Assembly (NCBI RefSeq): GCF_000691805.2
Contig: NZ_DF820489.1
Location: 1 to 64,000 of the forward strand
Source: Weissella oryzae SG25
GTDB taxonomy: Bacteria; Bacillota; Bacilli; Lactobacillales; Lactobacillaceae
DNA length: 64,000 nucleotides
Reading direction: 5' to 3'
In this document: piece by piece, positions 61,747-64,000 of the stretch
How positions within the stretch are numbered: the first letter of the stretch is position 1
How the letters are laid out: each line of letters opens with the position of its first letter
Made by a program: the position numbers and the translations under genes
The notes under the pieces: generated by a model
What the model saw: the letters and a program-made list of their open reading frames with translations, nothing else
Databases searched by the model: none
Told to the model about the DNA's origin: nothing

Positions 61747-61764
61747 GAGTGATAACAATCACAA
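61747..61764. promoter_or_regulatory. Rex-like operator upstream of adhE
   Basis: TTGTGATTGTTATCACTC (minus strand) matches TTGTGA-N6-TCACAA except in the last two bases. Rex senses NADH/NAD and commonly controls adhE in Gram-positives. Confidence 0.5.
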
Positions 61765-61825
61765 TATCAAATATATTTTAAAGAAATGAAAGAATCGGTT
61801 ACCTTTTTCAAAAAAAGCTAGCTAT

Positions 61826-63712
61826 TTACCAAATTTGAAGCCGCTTTTCTGGTGCTAACCACATACCATCTCCTGCTTTTACATCAAAAGCAGCGAAAAA
61901 GTCATCAAAATTCTGCACTTGCAGATTAACCCGGAGCTCAGCCGGTCCATGGACATCTGATTTAGCCAATAGCTGCATATATTCTGGTCGCGCCTTCATC
62001 CGCCAAATCTTTGCCCAACTTTCAAAAAATGCTACGGCAGAAAAGTCGGCATCCTGTTTGGCCGCCGCTAAAGCTGCTGCCAACCCACCAAGATCAGCAA
62101 CATTTTCAGAAACCGTTAGTTTCCCATTAACTTTTGCCCCATAAGAATCTTGTCCATCAAACTGTTCAACCATCAGCTGAGTCCGCTCTTTAAACGCAGC
62201 ATAATCAGCTTCTGTCCACCAATTATTTAATGAACCATTCTCATCAAAGGAAGCACCATTTGTATCAAAAGCATGTGAAATTTCATGGGCTATCACTGCC
62301 CCAATTCCACCGTAATTGGCTGAGGATGACTGATCTAAGCTATAAAAAGGCGCTTGCAAAATTGCAGCTGGGAAAACAATCTGATTCTGTTGTGGGTCAT
62401 AATAAGCATTAACTGTATGTGCTGCCATATGCCATTCACTACGGTCAACTGGCTGATGCCATTGCGACCAATGATAGGCTAGTTCCTTTTGACGCAACTG
62501 CATGATATTGTCAAACAATCCTAGTTCTAAATTAATGACCTTATTTGCATACCGAGCAGGTAATTTATCAGGATACCCAATGTGAGGGACAATCGCATCC
62601 AATTTAACAATCGCTTTTTGCCGGGTCTCAGGTGCCAACCAGTCTGTTGCTGCTAAGCGTTGCTTGTAAACATCAATCATTGTTTCAACCTTGGCTTCAA
62701 CATCTTCTTTAGCTGTAGATGAGAAATACTGCTTTGCGTACCAAAGTCCCAATGCCTGCTTATATGGCCCGGCTGCTAGATAATAAGCTGCTTTACGTGA
62801 GCTCATTGCCACTGGTGTACCACTCAAAGCACGACCATAAGCACCGCCTAAGACCCGCAATTCATCGGAAAGTAAACTGGTAAAACCGGTCATCACGCTA
62901 ACTAGCAAGTAAGCTTTCAATAATGGCCAAGCTGCTTCTGAGTAAAACTCTTCGGCTGCTTGCCAAAAACGTTCCTCTGGTACCACAATCATATCTGGTG
63001 TCGAACCCAATAAGCTAGCAACTATTTCTTCAAAGGGTAACATGGGAGCCAAAGCGGTAAATTCATCCCATTGATATGGATGATATAGCTTTGCGTATTC
63101 AGAACTCTCTTCATTACTCAAAACAACTGTTGCAATCCGCGCATCAAAAGCTAGCGTTTTATCCAAGAGGTCTGCAATTTCACCAGCCGTTAGCTCATAG
63201 TGTTCAAGAATCTGGCGTTGACTCTCACGCCATTGCTCCAATAAAGCATCACCATCAGCAGTACCGTAATAGCTAGTATCTGGCAAAATTGTTCCTAAGC
63301 CCTCAGCCCAAAGAACATTGGTCCGTGCATCCTTAAAATCTGGTGCAATTCCAAGAGGCAAAGCATTTGGCAAAGCAGCTTGTTCAAGTTCAACCATATC
63401 AGCAGCAAAATCAGCAAATGAATTATAGGCCTGATAACGTTTGATTAAGGGTAATATCGGCTTAACACCCTCGGCATTACGTTTTGGATAATCACTAGCT
63501 AGTTTATGCAGTTTAATAAAATTCTCAATGTATGGATCTTGGTTAACCAAGGTACCAGCTTGCCATTGGTCTGTTGTCGTCAACATTAAGTCTTCAATGG
63601 CATCAGCTAGATCAGAAAAGCCACCAGTCCTTGGCTTATCATCTGGAATAACAGCTTGACTCGCCCAATTGGCATTAATTGCTTGATAAAAATTCTCGTT
63701 TTTCCTGTTCAT
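61826..63712 (-). CDS. pepO: M13 family endopeptidase PepO
   Basis: 628-residue zinc oligopeptidase starting MNRKNENFYQAINANW (63712), with AAGGGG nine bases upstream; an in-frame ATG 21 bases earlier is part of the ribosome binding site region. The gluzincin motif VIAHEISHAFD holds the two zinc His and Glu, and ENVADLGGLAAAL the third ligand. It has no signal peptide, so it is cytoplasmic and cleaves 5-30-residue peptides, working with PepV. Confidence 0.95.
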   Translation of the reverse strand: MNRKNENFYQAINANWASQAVIPDDKPRTGGFSDLADAIEDLMLTTTDQWQAGTLVNQDPYIENFIKLHKLASDYPKRNAEGVKPILPLIKRYQAYNSFADFAADMVELEQAALPNALPLGIAPDFKDARTNVLWAEGLGTILPDTSYYGTADGDALLEQWRESQRQILEHYELTAGEIADLLDKTLAFDARIATVVLSNEESSEYAKLYHPYQWDEFTALAPMLPFEEIVASLLGSTPDMIVVPEERFWQAAEEFYSEAAWPLLKAYLLVSVMTGFTSLLSDELRVLGGAYGRALSGTPVAMSSRKAAYYLAAGPYKQALGLWYAKQYFSSTAKEDVEAKVETMIDVYKQRLAATDWLAPETRQKAIVKLDAIVPHIGYPDKLPARYANKVINLELGLFDNIMQLRQKELAYHWSQWHQPVDRSEWHMAAHTVNAYYDPQQNQIVFPAAILQAPFYSLDQSSSANYGGIGAVIAHEISHAFDTNGASFDENGSLNNWWTEADYAAFKERTQLMVEQFDGQDSYGAKVNGKLTVSENVADLGGLAAALAAAKQDADFSAVAFFESWAKIWRMKARPEYMQLLAKSDVHGPAELRVNLQVQNFDDFFAAFDVKAGDGMWLAPEKRLQIW

Positions 63713-63802
63713 CGGATTTTTCCCCTTTATCATTATGTTTTTGTGTTATAATCGTATGGAAGCTTTGGTTTAACTTTCGTAAACACATTGTATAAACTTA
63801 AT

Positions 63803-63924
63803 CTTCTAAAACAGATAGTCTAACCAGCTATCTGTTGGGTCTAACCAACCCCTAACCTACTCCTAATTCTACTCTCCCAAGTAGAATGCTAAAGCGCCTA
63901 GCAGTAATTTGCTAGGCGTTTTTT
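63803..63924 (+). ncRNA. Candidate small RNA with repeated CUAACC loops
   Basis: Plus-strand RNA candidate between pepO and the right edge. Promoter TTTAAC-N16-TATAAA (63769-63796). Hairpin one, AACAGATAG/CTATCTGTT with loop TCTAACCA (63810-63836). Hairpin two, GGGT/ACCC with loop CTAACCA (63837-63851). A single-stranded CCTAACCTACTCC. Hairpin three, ATTCTACT/AGTAGAAT with loop CTCCCA (63866-63887). Then a terminator, CGCCTAGCA/TGCTAGGCG with T6 (63894-63924). No gene is present. The compact architecture is typical of a trans-acting small RNA. Confidence 0.6.
63894..63924 (+). terminator. Terminator of the right-edge small RNA
   Basis: Nine-base perfect stem CGCCTAGCA/TGCTAGGCG around GTAATT, followed by six T. 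The opposite strand lacks a T-run, so transcription ends here on the plus strand. Confidence 0.85.
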
Positions 63925-63948
63925 GCTTAATACATAAATCCTAACTTT

Positions 63949-63983
63949 AGAAAAAAGTTGAAATAGAATCTCTATTTCAACTT
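63949..63983 (-). terminator. Terminator of a gene beyond the right edge
   Basis: AAGTTGAAATAGA and its complement form a 13-base stem with a three-base loop, followed on the minus strand by TTTTTTC. It would end a leftward transcript from a gene outside the window. Confidence 0.8.
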
Positions 63984-64000
63984 ACAATCCAACTATTTAA

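Overview
The window looks like chromosomal DNA of a heterofermentative Lactobacillaceae species, most likely Weissella or a close relative in the Leuconostoc/Weissella group. The genus is an inference from gene content: adhE for ethanol, PepV and PepO peptidases, WxL surface proteins, the complete walRK-walHI-walJ-htrA operon, and the rpsF-ssb-rpsR and gdpP-rplI-dnaB clusters. Nearly all genes lie on the minus strand. No prophage, insertion sequence, CRISPR array or rRNA is visible.

Layout. 1-334: three tandem leftward promoters for a gene beyond the left edge, and a rightward promoter for an unknown 128-aa protein. 0.8-4.7 kb: a minus-strand surface locus (WxL protein, lectin-like WxL protein, DUF916/DUF3324 anchor) with alternative hairpins inside. 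5.2-8.8 kb: gpmA, a YumC-type reductase, an SseB-like protein and ispE. 8.9-14.2 kb: an MFS exporter and gdpP-rplI-dnaB. 14.4-19.6 kb: a membrane protein, Ser/Thr-rich surface proteins, a guanylate-kinase-like enzyme, bioY-birA and a DUF1002 protein. 19.8-23.9 kb: pepV, a roughly 0.5-kb structured non-coding locus, nnrD and an SDR oxidoreductase. 24.0-28.7 kb: pyrBCDFE behind a PyrR-type attenuator. 28.8-34.5 kb: MFS transporter, ppx, trpS, helD. 34.7-39.4 kb: a disulfide-reductase-like flavoprotein, an osmoprotectant permease/binding-protein fusion, mazF and an AcpS-alanine racemase fusion. 39.6-47.8 kb: cshA with a structured leader, murA, pyrG with a CTP-type attenuator, rpoE, a HAD phosphatase and an HD-domain protein. 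47.9-55.8 kb: a DUF1934 protein, a candidate small RNA with C-rich loops, then htrA and the wal operon. 55.9-58.8 kb: two tRNA-Lys genes, rpsF-ssb-rpsR and prs. 58.9-64 kb: adhE with cre and Rex-like sites, pepO, and a second candidate small RNA on the plus strand.

How the genes work together. UMP synthesis (pyrBCDFE), PRPP supply (prs) and CTP synthesis (pyrG) are all here, and the pyr and pyrG loci show two different RNA attenuation devices. Cell-wall functions (murA, alr, wal system, WxL proteins, HtrA) are prominent. Carbon and redox control appears at adhE, where a cre and a Rex-like operator lie upstream of the promoter.

Most novel signals: the structured RNA locus at 21.4-22.0 kb, two compact small-RNA candidates at 48.54-48.70 kb and 63.80-63.92 kb, the AcpS-Alr fusion, MurA with Asp instead of the catalytic Cys, and an orphan MazF beside an osmoprotectant transporter that has no ATPase gene next to it. 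I read all of this by eye. No homology search, covariance search or folding program was run.
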